From an uncultured Bacillaceae bacterium (lineage in GTDB: Bacteria; Bacillota; Bacilli; Bacillales; Alkalibacillaceae), in assembly GCA_937983065.1 (NCBI GenBank), contig CALKAL010000172.1, forward strand, positions 1 through 10,214: a stretch of DNA of 10,214 nt, in the 5' to 3' direction. Shown piece by piece: positions 1 through 6,553 of this stretch. Below the pieces are notes generated by a model. It was not told the origin of the DNA, made no database searches, and saw only the letters and a program-made list of their open reading frames with translations. Each line of letters begins with the position of its first letter. Positions within the stretch are counted from its first letter, which is position 1. The translations under genes and the position numbers were made by a program.

Positions 1-143
1 GCACCACTCACTGCCGTCGAAATAATCCCCAACACTAAAATGACGAGTGCAGCAATTCCTAACCACTCTAAAGATTGGGCACCTCTTTCATTTCGTAAAG
101 GCTTCATCATGCCAAAATAAAGGTTTGTTAACATCTTCTTCAT
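1..143 (-). CDS. Flp-type (type IVc) prepilin, 3' part missing
   Basis: Major or minor subunit of a Tad pilus, made as a precursor in the membrane, cleaved by a prepilin peptidase and assembled into the fibre. Forty-seven codons are visible before the window edge. Residues 1-21 form a basic leader ending in RNERG. Cleavage after Gly21 would give a mature start AQSLEW, with the glutamate at position +5 that Flp/type IV pilins need, followed by an unbroken hydrophobic stretch LGIAALVILVLGII (28-41). Flp pilins usually carry Tyr at +6; here it is Trp. The ATG is preceded by AAAGGAG, 11 bases from GGAG to the start. It begins 31 bases after the tadC stop with no terminator between, so it probably belongs to the tad operon, although a pilin at the 3' end is less usual than one at the front. 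The leader type and position are clear; whether it is the main pilin is not known. Confidence 0.85.
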   Translation of the reverse strand, partial: MKKMLTNLYFGMMKPLRNERGAQSLEWLGIAALVILVLGIISTAVSG

Positions 144-174
144 TCTAAAAACATCTCCTTTAAAAAATAATTTT

Positions 175-1110
175 TTACTCAAAAAACATTTGAAACACAT
201 TTCGATTTTGACTGAACATGTTGATCACCATTAACCCACCAATTAGCAACAATGACGACGGTAACACAACAAAGGTAGTAATTAATGTGACTTTTGGAGA
301 GGCTTTTGCCGCCTTCTCTTTTATCACCTCCTTTTTAATTTTGCGCATTTCTTCAGCCTGTTGCTGGAAAGTTTTAGATATTGGAACACCAAGTCTTTCT
401 CCTTGAATGAGCGACTTGATAAGTATTTGAAATTCTCGGCTTTCATTTCGGTCTAACAATGTTTGGTACGCCGTTTGACGCGGTACTCCCACGCTTACTT
501 CTTGGATAAAGCGACCAAACTCTTCTTGGACTGGACCTTTAAAATAGGGGACGATATCCCTCAATGCTTGATCTAATCCGACTCCTGCTTGCAATGTGAC
601 ACTCATCGTATCTAAGAAGTCTGGGAGCCGATAAGAAAGCTCTTCTTGCCGTTTTTTCGCCTTTCCTTTTATCCAATAAATCGCGCCAAGATAACCGAAA
701 ATCGGAAATAAGATAACCATAAACTGCGAAAGGGGAAATCTAATGACTAAAAGCAAGCCCCCAGCAATTATTCCAATAATAAATAGAAAAATTTTTAATC
801 CTTGAAAACGCTCAACGGTTAACTGGTATGGGTAACCCGCATGACTTAACCACTTTCTTACTTCATGATCTTCACTTAAAAAGTTTATTCTTTGCCCAAT
901 ATGTGAAAAATCATCGGCATACTCAAATACTTTCGATAATGTTCTTTCTTTTCGTGTCGTTTTCTTTTCAAATACGTCATGAACTACTGTCTCTTCTTCT
1001 AAATCCTTTTTTAAATCATGTTTATAGACGATAAACTTGTATGCATTTATTAAACATAACCCGAAGAACAGTAATGTTAACGATAAAAAGATGACGATTA
1101 ATCCATCCAT
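175..1110 (-). CDS. tadC: TadC: type II/IV secretion F-family platform protein of the Tad pilus
   Basis: One of the two inner-membrane platform proteins of the Tad machine (GspF/PilC superfamily); it should pair with TadB and couple TadA motion to pilin extrusion. The 311 residues have an N-terminal membrane helix (about 4-26), a charged cytoplasmic stretch (30-100), two central helices (104-123, 128-146), the T2SSF domain (about 160-275, with LPDFLDTMSVTLQAGVGLDQ and a second GERLGVPISKTF element), and a last helix (275-298). The run EEMRKIKKEVIKEKAAKASPKV before the last helix is typical of TadC. The start ATG lies 4 bases after the tadB stop; AAGGTG, 7 bases upstream, overlaps the end of tadB, so the two are probably translationally coupled. 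TadC and TadB are paralogues; the order and the KAAKASPK segment favour TadC here. Confidence 0.93.
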   Translation of the reverse strand: MDGLIVIFLSLTLLFFGLCLINAYKFIVYKHDLKKDLEEETVVHDVFEKKTTRKERTLSKVFEYADDFSHIGQRINFLSEDHEVRKWLSHAGYPYQLTVERFQGLKIFLFIIGIIAGGLLLVIRFPLSQFMVILFPIFGYLGAIYWIKGKAKKRQEELSYRLPDFLDTMSVTLQAGVGLDQALRDIVPYFKGPVQEEFGRFIQEVSVGVPRQTAYQTLLDRNESREFQILIKSLIQGERLGVPISKTFQQQAEEMRKIKKEVIKEKAAKASPKVTLITTFVVLPSSLLLIGGLMVINMFSQNRNVFQMFFE

Positions 1111-1114
1111 ATCC

Positions 1115-2041
1115 TCACACCTTAATATTCGTTACTTTACGGACTAACAAGAAGGTTAAAATCGTTCCGCCGATAAAGAATACGAGTAATATAATGCCTA
1201 AACCCGAAAAGAGTGGGTCCAAAAATCCATCAATTATGTTATTCATCATTAAAACGAGAAAGATTGGAATGACGGGAACTAAGTATGAAATATATCGCTG
1301 TTCCGCTGTCATCGTCTTAATTTCTTGCTTCAAAATTTTTCGTTCATCTAATGTTTGACTCATTTCGTCCAATACGGCGGATAAGTTCCCACCTGCTTTT
1401 TTCTGAATAAGGACGGTTGCTGTAAATAATTTAAACTCTTGATTATCAACTCGTTTTTCCATCATGCGAATCGCGGCATTAAAATCAATTCCAAGTGACA
1501 GTTCATGGGCGAGCCTGCGAAACTCTACTCTGGCTGGTTCGTTTATTTCTTGAGCAACTAGTTGGATCCCTTGGTTTAATGTCATTCCAGAACGTGTCGC
1601 ATTAGCAAGTATGCGGCAAATTTCTGGAAGTTGTTCGGCTAGCCTCTCTTTCATTTTATTTTGTCGTACTTTAAATAAAATCCGCTTTCCGACTTCATTG
1701 ATTAAAATAGCGATTAGTGCTGAAATAAGCATTCCGAGGTTGAACATGTTTCCTAAAACGATGACAACTCCCATAAATACAACGATTTGAGCTCCGATGA
1801 ACTCTGATGGGGTCAACGGAATGTTAGCCGCTCTTAATTTTTCATACATCGGTTTGGCCATATCTGTTTTGTCATAGCGATCACCTAAAACGACGATGAA
1901 GCTTTTTCTTTCTTGATTAGAGTCATAAAAAGATTCAACTTTTTTTCGCCATTCTTTTTTCTCCTTGCGATAATCTAAATAGTAGTAAATGGCGATAATG
2001 AACATAAATGTAGCTAACGTTCCGAGGATGACATATGTCAA
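1115..2041 (-). CDS. tadB: TadB: type II/IV secretion F-family platform protein of the Tad pilus
   Basis: Inner-membrane platform protein, the partner of TadC. The 308 residues have one N-terminal helix (about 2-22), a basic cytoplasmic linker (23-80), a central pair of helices (about 82-118), the T2SSF domain (about 136-265: LPEICRILANATRSGMTL, then QKKAGGNLSAVLDEMSQTLDE), and two C-terminal helices (251-267, 280-302). The KxGGNL...LDxxxxTLRER-like motif is diagnostic of TadB. The start is TTG: the sequence TTGA makes the TTG start of tadB overlap the TGA stop of tadA by 4 bases, and GGGAGGTGA lies directly upstream (7 bases from GGAGG to TTG). The ATG seen just inside (TTGACATATG) is out of frame, and the first in-frame Met is residue 13 within the first helix, so the TTG start is well supported. 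Confidence 0.93.
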   Translation of the reverse strand: MTYVILGTLATFMFIIAIYYYLDYRKEKKEWRKKVESFYDSNQERKSFIVVLGDRYDKTDMAKPMYEKLRAANIPLTPSEFIGAQIVVFMGVVIVLGNMFNLGMLISALIAILINEVGKRILFKVRQNKMKERLAEQLPEICRILANATRSGMTLNQGIQLVAQEINEPARVEFRRLAHELSLGIDFNAAIRMMEKRVDNQEFKLFTATVLIQKKAGGNLSAVLDEMSQTLDERKILKQEIKTMTAEQRYISYLVPVIPIFLVLMMNNIIDGFLDPLFSGLGIILLVFFIGGTILTFLLVRKVTNIKV

Positions 2042-3381
2042 GCTCTCACCTCCCTAGGCTGCATGAAAACTGATTCTGGAATGTCGTTACCAAATACTTT
2101 TATGCGTTCTAAACATTGTGGAATATAGCCTGTTGCTGTATAGTGACCGAGTACTTGCCCATTTTTCGTCATGCCTGTTCGTTTAAATTTAAATATTTCC
2201 TGGATTGAAAAGCTTCCATCCTTTTCTTTTTTCAACTCGGATATAGAGACGATTTTTCGTGTTCCGTCTGTTAAACGATTCACTTGAACGATAATTTCAA
2301 GTGCACCGACGATATATTCTCGTATAATTTTCGCAGGTAGCTCTAGACCTGCCATTACGACCATTGCTTCGATTCTGCGAAGGGCATCATCTGGGGAATT
2401 GGCATGTACGGTCGTTATTGAGCCTTCATGTCCCGTATTCATCGCTTGTAGCATATCGAAGGCTTCTCCTCCTCGAACCTCTCCGACAATAATTCGGTCT
2501 GGTCGCATTCGAAGCGCGTTTCTTACGAGGTTTCGAATCGTAATTTCTCCTTTACCTTCGACGTTAGCCGCCCGAGACTCCATCCCAACTGCATTTTCCC
2601 GATCGAGTCTTAATTCAGCGGAATCTTCAATCGTTATGACCCGCTCAGAGTGAGGGATGCTCGTTGCTAGTACGTTAAGTAAAGTCGTTTTACCCGAACC
2701 CGTTCCACCAGAAATAATCGCATTAAGCTTTGATTTCACAACCGCATCTAAAAATAAGGCCATATTGCGGTTTAATGTATCGAAATTAAGTAAATCGTGC
2801 ATTTGAAATGGTTCTTTACGGAATTTTCGAATCGATACTAATGTGCCATGAAGACTGACAGGGGAGATAACGGCATTGACACGGCTTCCATCAGGTAATC
2901 GTGCATCAACCATTGGTGAACTTTCATCAATTCGTCGTCCGATGGGGGCAACAATTCGATCAACGACATGTCTAATATGTTCATCATCACGAAAAGTGAC
3001 ATTGCTTTTTTCTAATTTTCCAAAACGCTCTATAAATATTTCGTCATGGCCGTTAATTAAAATTTCCGTAATCGAATCATCATTTATAAGTGGTTCAAGT
3101 GGTCCATAACCGACAGACTCATCTAATATACGGCTTATTAATACATCTTTATCTTGACGAGGAATGATGACCTTCTCTTCAGTCATGAACTGAGAGATGA
3201 TTTGTTCAATTTTTAAACGCATCTCACCTTGACTTAAACTCGTTAAGGCTTCTAAGTTCGTATCCCTTAATAAGCGAGCTTTATAATGCTCAACTAATTG
3301 TTCGACTAAAGGATTAGACTCTTTATGGGCTCGTGTTTCCGATTTCGACTTATCTTTTCGTCTATCAAATAAAGATGCCAT
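2038..3381 (-). CDS. tadA: TadA/CpaF: hexameric secretion ATPase driving Tad pilus assembly
   Basis: Cytoplasmic motor ATPase of the type II/IV secretion superfamily (CpaF clade), which powers pilus assembly through TadB/TadC. All nucleotide-binding signatures are visible in the 447 residues: Walker A GGTGSGKT (225-232), Asp box VITIEDSAEL (248-257), Walker B RIIVGEVRGGEA with catalytic Glu301 (296-307), and His box GHEGSITTVHANSP (317-330). The N-terminal part (about 25-190) has the CpaF pattern GYGPLEPLINDDSITEILIN and PMVDARLPDGSRVNAV. Length and motifs match intact family members. The N-terminus is charged (DRRKDKSKSETR) with no signal peptide. The start ATG has GAGGAGG about 10 bases upstream. 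The gene follows the CpaE/TadZ-like gene after a 100-base gap in which I see no convincing terminator or promoter, and it overlaps tadB by 4 bases. Confidence 0.96.
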   Translation of the reverse strand: MASLFDRRKDKSKSETRAHKESNPLVEQLVEHYKARLLRDTNLEALTSLSQGEMRLKIEQIISQFMTEEKVIIPRQDKDVLISRILDESVGYGPLEPLINDDSITEILINGHDEIFIERFGKLEKSNVTFRDDEHIRHVVDRIVAPIGRRIDESSPMVDARLPDGSRVNAVISPVSLHGTLVSIRKFRKEPFQMHDLLNFDTLNRNMALFLDAVVKSKLNAIISGGTGSGKTTLLNVLATSIPHSERVITIEDSAELRLDRENAVGMESRAANVEGKGEITIRNLVRNALRMRPDRIIVGEVRGGEAFDMLQAMNTGHEGSITTVHANSPDDALRRIEAMVVMAGLELPAKIIREYIVGALEIIVQVNRLTDGTRKIVSISELKKEKDGSFSIQEIFKFKRTGMTKNGQVLGHYTATGYIPQCLERIKVFGNDIPESVFMQPREVRA

Positions 3382-3481
3382 CGTTTCAAAACCTCCTCAT
3401 CCATTACTGATCATTGCACTAATTATTAAGCCAACTTCATTAGTAAATAACTAGCGTTAACAAATCTACAACATTCACAAA

Positions 3482-4633
3482 CTAGCTTAAGACGAATCGC
3501 GTAAATTTCCGGACGTCTTTAGCAAAAGGAATCATTTTTTCCTTCTGTCTTTTTCGAATCGCTTCACCTTTATTAATAAACGATTGTAAGCCTTTATAAT
3601 CCTTTCGAACGGTAGCAACGATTGGGTATTTTAAAAGGTCTTTTAAGTCTTTCACCTTTAATTCATTTTCCTTCGCTAAATGGTTCACGATAATTTCTAA
3701 GCTATCTGATAAATGAATACCGAGGCGGTCGCAAAGCTCTTCGTAATATTTAAGAACTTTTAACGACGTTGTTTCAGGTAATAAGACGTAAAAAATTTTA
3801 TCCGATTCCTCCATCGCAGCTGCAACAATGCTGTCCATATGTGATGGTAAATCTAGGATGCAATAGTCAAAGGATCGTCTGCACGTACGAATGAGTCTTG
3901 TAATAAAATCCTCATCAACAATATCTGCCACTTCCGCATCCCTCGGGCTAATAAGAACTTCTAATTTAGAGTTTTTCTCCGTTTGGGAAACGTTTCGAAT
4001 ATGGTTTTCGTTTAATTCTTCAATCACGGGCTTTAAGTCGACGATGGACCGGTTAGCTTCAATGGAAAGCATCGTTTCAACGCCACCATATTGCATATCT
4101 AAATCGATTAAAATAACTTCCGCAGCAGATTCTAGTTTCAACGTTTGGGCAAAAGTAGAAGCGATGAGAGATTTTCCTGTTCCCCCTTTGCCACTATAAA
4201 ATGAATAAATTTGCCCTCTCCCCCGACCGAAAGTAACTGCTTGTTCTTTTTCTGTAGTGAGCATTATTGAATAGTTTTTTTGAATCGTCGGGAAACGGCT
4301 AATAAATAATGACATTTCCTCAGGTAAGACGAAAAATTCCTCCGCTCCAGCCCGGGAAACATTTCGCAAATTATTAATATCCGCATCAAGCGCTAAGTAA
4401 ATGACTAATGTTTTCTGATTCACGGATTTAACATATTGGATTTGTTCCACGGCGTAATCATTTTCAGTTTGGACGAATATAACAATGTCTCGCCTTTGCC
4501 TATTCACTTCCCGAGAAACATCATCAGATTGAATGACAGTTATTAAACTTTGCTCCCGATCGAGCGAATTTAACAATTGATTAGTAATTGATTCATTTTC
4601 ACTCACTAACAAAATATCTAACTGATTTTCCAT
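3482..4633 (-). CDS. tadZ: CpaE/TadZ-like ParA-family ATPase with degenerate receiver domain
   Basis: Probable localisation ATPase of the Tad machine: TadZ/CpaE proteins place the assembly site at the pole or other membrane sites. The 383 residues show an N-terminal response-regulator-like fold (about 4-115: DILLVSENESITNQLL, RQRRDIVIFV, then QKTLVIYLALDAD) followed by a MinD/ParA-type ATPase domain from about 138. The latter has deviant Walker A KGGTGKS (149-155), Walker A' VILIDLDMQYGG (173-184) and Walker B FDYCILDLPS (255-264). At the place where a receiver has its phosphorylated Asp (about 53-55) this protein has FVQ, so it is unlikely to be a phosphoacceptor, as is usual in CpaE/TadZ. 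The start ATG is preceded by AAAGGGG, 7 bases upstream. It lies 60 bases after the cpaB-like gene. The symbol follows family and position; cpaE is an equally good name. Confidence 0.9.
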   Translation of the reverse strand: MENQLDILLVSENESITNQLLNSLDREQSLITVIQSDDVSREVNRQRRDIVIFVQTENDYAVEQIQYVKSVNQKTLVIYLALDADINNLRNVSRAGAEEFFVLPEEMSLFISRFPTIQKNYSIMLTTEKEQAVTFGRGRGQIYSFYSGKGGTGKSLIASTFAQTLKLESAAEVILIDLDMQYGGVETMLSIEANRSIVDLKPVIEELNENHIRNVSQTEKNSKLEVLISPRDAEVADIVDEDFITRLIRTCRRSFDYCILDLPSHMDSIVAAAMEESDKIFYVLLPETTSLKVLKYYEELCDRLGIHLSDSLEIIVNHLAKENELKVKDLKDLLKYPIVATVRKDYKGLQSFINKGEAIRKRQKEKMIPFAKDVRKFTRFVLS

Positions 4634-4693
4634 TGTTAATCCCCTTTAACATTTCAACTAAACTTGTAAACTCGCACTTTTATCGTTCCATTT

Positions 4694-5479
4694 TTATTCT
4701 TCATCTTCATCCGTTATGTCTTCATCCGATTGCTCCTCAGCTTCATCCTCTTCTTCAGTCTCTTCAGCTTCTATTTCTTGATCTTCTGTTTCTTCTTCAG
4801 TAGCATCGGTGTCTTCAGCATCTTCATCAACTTCTTCATCCATTTCTTCAAGCAAATTGGAGTCTCTTCCAACATTCGCTTTTAAAATTCGAATATGCTC
4901 TGCGTAATTTTGCATATGAATGAGCTCGGATGCTTCTTCAATCGTCACTTCTACAGCCGCACCTGCAAAATCATTGCCAGATCCTTGGGTAAAGATAACT
5001 GGAATGTCCGTCATAAACACTTCTGTAATCTTTTCTCCCTCGGCATCTTCCATCGAAACGATAATATCAATCCGGTCTAACGGTTCAACGACTTGGTCGA
5101 ACGTAATATTTGATGTCCGATAGATTGCTACGAGGCGATTGTCTTCATCGTGCAAGTTAGAGACAGGCTTAATCATGTTTTTCGTAATAATATCTCCCGC
5201 ATTTAACGGTACGATTGAAACTTGATTGTCTAAGAGCATCGTCGGGTCTGTGATATGGGAGTCTGTCAGAAATCGGACTGGTATTTCCATCGTCGTAATT
5301 TGATTTTCCTGAATAAGTACTCTCGAGCTAATCGACTCCTTAGCAACATAAATTTCAGTCATGTCACCGAGGTCTGCATTTAGCTCTTTTACTTTTTCGT
5401 AAACTAAATAACCGACGACAAGTGCTAAAACAAAAGAAATTAATAAAAATATGAATGCACGCTTTTTTGATTCAACCAT
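4694..5479 (-). CDS. cpaB: CpaB/RcpC-like SAF-domain pilus assembly protein with long acidic tail
   Basis: Tad pilus accessory protein of the CpaB/RcpC family. An N-terminal membrane anchor (KKR then hydrophobic 8-27) is followed by an external domain. A SAF-type domain is recognisable at about 40-105 (IYVAKESISSRVLIQENQIT, then VPLNAGDIITKNMI), and a CpaB-like beta region follows to about 205 (VEPLDRIDIIVSMEDAEG; AAVEVTIEEASELIHMQNYAEHIRILK). Residues 211-261 are a low-complexity tail in which 35 of 51 residues are Asp or Glu and none is Lys or Arg. With the N-terminus inside, this tail would lie outside the membrane, in or near the wall. In didermic bacteria CpaB works next to the outer-membrane secretin; no secretin is seen here, so its partner must differ. 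The start has AAGGAG 8-9 bases upstream. As first gene of the operon it follows a long non-coding leader. Confidence 0.87.
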   Translation of the reverse strand: MVESKKRAFIFLLISFVLALVVGYLVYEKVKELNADLGDMTEIYVAKESISSRVLIQENQITTMEIPVRFLTDSHITDPTMLLDNQVSIVPLNAGDIITKNMIKPVSNLHDEDNRLVAIYRTSNITFDQVVEPLDRIDIIVSMEDAEGEKITEVFMTDIPVIFTQGSGNDFAGAAVEVTIEEASELIHMQNYAEHIRILKANVGRDSNLLEEMDEEVDEDAEDTDATEEETEDQEIEAEETEEEDEAEEQSDEDITDEDEE

Positions 5480-5498
5480 TTCTAATCTCCTTGAAAAG

Positions 5499-5529
5499 TT
5501 TATCGAAAATTATCGGAAAAATAAGTCAA
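5499..5529 (-). promoter_or_regulatory. Weak candidate sigma-A promoter for the tad operon
   Basis: On the minus strand TTGACT (5524-5529, 5 of 6 to TTGACA) is followed after 19 bases by GATAAA (5499-5504). A better -10 match, GATAAT (5509-5514), sits only 9 bases from TTGACT and has no good -35 of its own. The spacing is poor in either case, and a start this close to the AAGGAG site would leave a leader of under 20 bases. The true promoter could lie further upstream in this long gap. Confidence 0.2.
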
Positions 5530-5608
5530 TAGATACAGTAAAAAAAGACTAGATCATTTTAAATTTTTTATAATTTTTTTGAGTTAATGTTGTTTTTTAT
5601 AAGTTCCA

Positions 5609-5700
5609 TTGCACTTAATAATTCCGATTAGTTATAACGAACATAGGCACCCTCTAATCGAGGTTTACACTCTAGTTTACTGCCTAGCCTATTCGTTTTT
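5609..5700 (+). other. Possible small transcript or structured control element
   Basis: On the plus strand TTGCAC (5609-5614) and TATAAC (5633-5638) are 18 bases apart, a weak sigma-A-like pair. They are followed by ATAGGC (5643-5648), which can pair with GCCTAT (5687-5692), and then by CG and five T residues (5696-5700), as at an intrinsic terminator. An alternative pairing TAGGCA (5644-5649) with TGCCTA (5681-5686) excludes the first. A small hairpin CCTC-TAATC-GAGG (5651-5663) lies inside. The loop is long and the stem short, so this may equally be DNA-level repeats acting on the tad operon read from the other strand. No known RNA family is recognised. Confidence 0.2.
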
Positions 5701-6020
5701 ATCAACGTAAAACCTTTGATAAATAAGGCTTTTGCGCATTTATATTCGTTAGTGTAACAAAGCTACATAAATTTACCATCGTACTTTTTAACTATCTAAT
5801 ACTTCGGAAAAATGGGAATAGGACTAATGTAGGAGTTTGATAATTCATTTAGGTATGCTGTTTTATTCCTAAAAATAACTTTTATTTGGGTGCATTTTTA
5901 AAACAGTGGCTACATTCGTTGTGTGGAAACAGTACCCTCTTTTACGAAAAGTAAACATTCTATTTACGGGGATTTAACAAATTTATTGGATCATAACAAA
6001 TTCGTAATTTTTCGCTCAAT

Positions 6021-6062
6021 ATAAAAACCCCCAATTGAATAAAGAACTTCAATTGGGGGTTT
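6021..6062 (-). terminator. Intrinsic terminator after the thioesterase gene
   Basis: A perfect 15-base-pair stem (6025-6039 with 6048-6062; arms AAACCCCCAATTGAA and TTCAATTGGGGGTTT) with an 8-base loop starts 3 bases after the thioesterase stop codon. Read on the minus strand it ends in five G then five T and AT, the classical rho-independent form. On the plus strand it is symmetrical in the stem, but only three T follow (within the stem), and no plus-strand gene ends here. It insulates the tad leader from the hydrolase unit. Confidence 0.93.
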
Positions 6063-6065
6063 GAA

Positions 6066-6545
6066 CTATTTTCCAAAGCTATCTGGCATGACGACAGCGA
6101 CAACTTCTCCTTGAACGACTAGCTCATCTTCGGCGTAGAGGTCAGTTTTCACAACATACTTTTTCGGATGAATTTCTTCTACGTGTCCGACTGCTTTTAA
6201 TAGCTTTCCTTCGGGGGTCGGTTTTAAATATTTGACTTCCAGTGAAGCTGTAACAAATCGTGGTGGTGCAACACCCTCACCAGGCTCATGACCATTTTTC
6301 CGGTGAAGAAAAAGGGCCGCCGATCCCGTGCCGTGACAATCAATCATTGATGCGATGATTCCACCGTAGACAAAGCCCGGGACCGCTGTATGCTCAGGCT
6401 TCGGTTCGTAAAAAGTTACCGTTTTATCTCCATCCCATCCCGTCCGAAAGTGATTTCCTTTTTCATTGAGTCGGCCACAGCCGTAACAGTGAGAAAAGTC
6501 ATCGGCATACTCATCTTGAATTGCGTGTTTAATCTGTTTAACCAT
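6066..6545 (-). CDS. PaaI-like hotdog-fold thioesterase
   Basis: Predicted cytoplasmic acyl-CoA (or related acyl) thioesterase of the PaaI/THEM4-like hotdog group; the substrate cannot be told from the sequence. The 159 residues include an N-terminal HCYGCGRLNEKG (19-30, CxxC at Cys20/Cys23), then the hotdog core: PGFVYGGIIASMIDCHGTG (56-74), with Asp69 in the place of the family's helix acid, and the strand run VTASLEVKYLKPTPEGKLLKAVGHV (98-122). Many relatives have HGG at the start of the central helix; here it is YGG (Tyr60-Gly62), so activity need not follow the textbook pattern. AGGTGA lies about 4-5 bases before the ATG. The gene starts 8 bases after the stop of the upstream hydrolase gene, with no terminator between, and ends at a strong terminator, so it is the last gene of a two-gene unit. 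Confidence 0.85.
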   Translation of the reverse strand: MVKQIKHAIQDEYADDFSHCYGCGRLNEKGNHFRTGWDGDKTVTFYEPKPEHTAVPGFVYGGIIASMIDCHGTGSAALFLHRKNGHEPGEGVAPPRFVTASLEVKYLKPTPEGKLLKAVGHVEEIHPKKYVVKTDLYAEDELVVQGEVVAVVMPDSFGK

Positions 6546-6553
6546 TTTATCAC

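Larger units (their letters stand above)
5480..6020. other. Non-coding region upstream of the tad operon
   Basis: About 540 AT-rich bases with no credible open frame on either strand; the few short frames lack a ribosome site paired with a sensible start. It should hold the promoter and leader of the minus-strand tad operon. Visible structure: runs of A/T at 5540-5600; two 12-base direct repeats beginning GTTTAC at 5663 and 5675 (9 of 12 bases the same); TAGGCA/TGCCTA and ATAGGC/GCCTAT inverted pairs around them; a short AACCTT...AAGG-type hairpin near 5711-5732; and GTAAA-N7-TTTAC at about 5951-5967. None matches an operator that I can name. Confidence 0.6.

Noticed and set aside
150..175. 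A/T-only inverted repeat AAAAAATAATTTTTT between tadC and the pilin as a terminator
   Set aside because: There is no GC in the stem, and it lies directly before the ribosome site of the next gene in a tight operon.
2399..3109. Two plus-strand frames (2399-2653, 2876-3109) opposite tadA
   Set aside because: Both are antisense shadows within the highly conserved ATPase region of tadA; they are Ser/Arg/Ile-rich without domains.
4588..4803. Plus-strand open frame of 71 codons rich in Leu, His and Pro
   Set aside because: It is the antisense of the acidic tail of the cpaB-like gene and the start of cpaE; the Leu/Phe-rich product simply mirrors GAA/GAT repeats. It has no ribosome site or domain.
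5499..5535. Sigma-D (flagellar-type) promoter before cpaB, from CCGATAA on the minus strand
   Set aside because: CCGATAA resembles the sigma-D -10, but no TAAA box occurs 13-16 bases upstream.
5820..5872. Short plus-strand frame after an AGGAG sequence
   Set aside because: It stops after about 11 codons from TTG or 5 from ATG; no protein-like pattern is seen.
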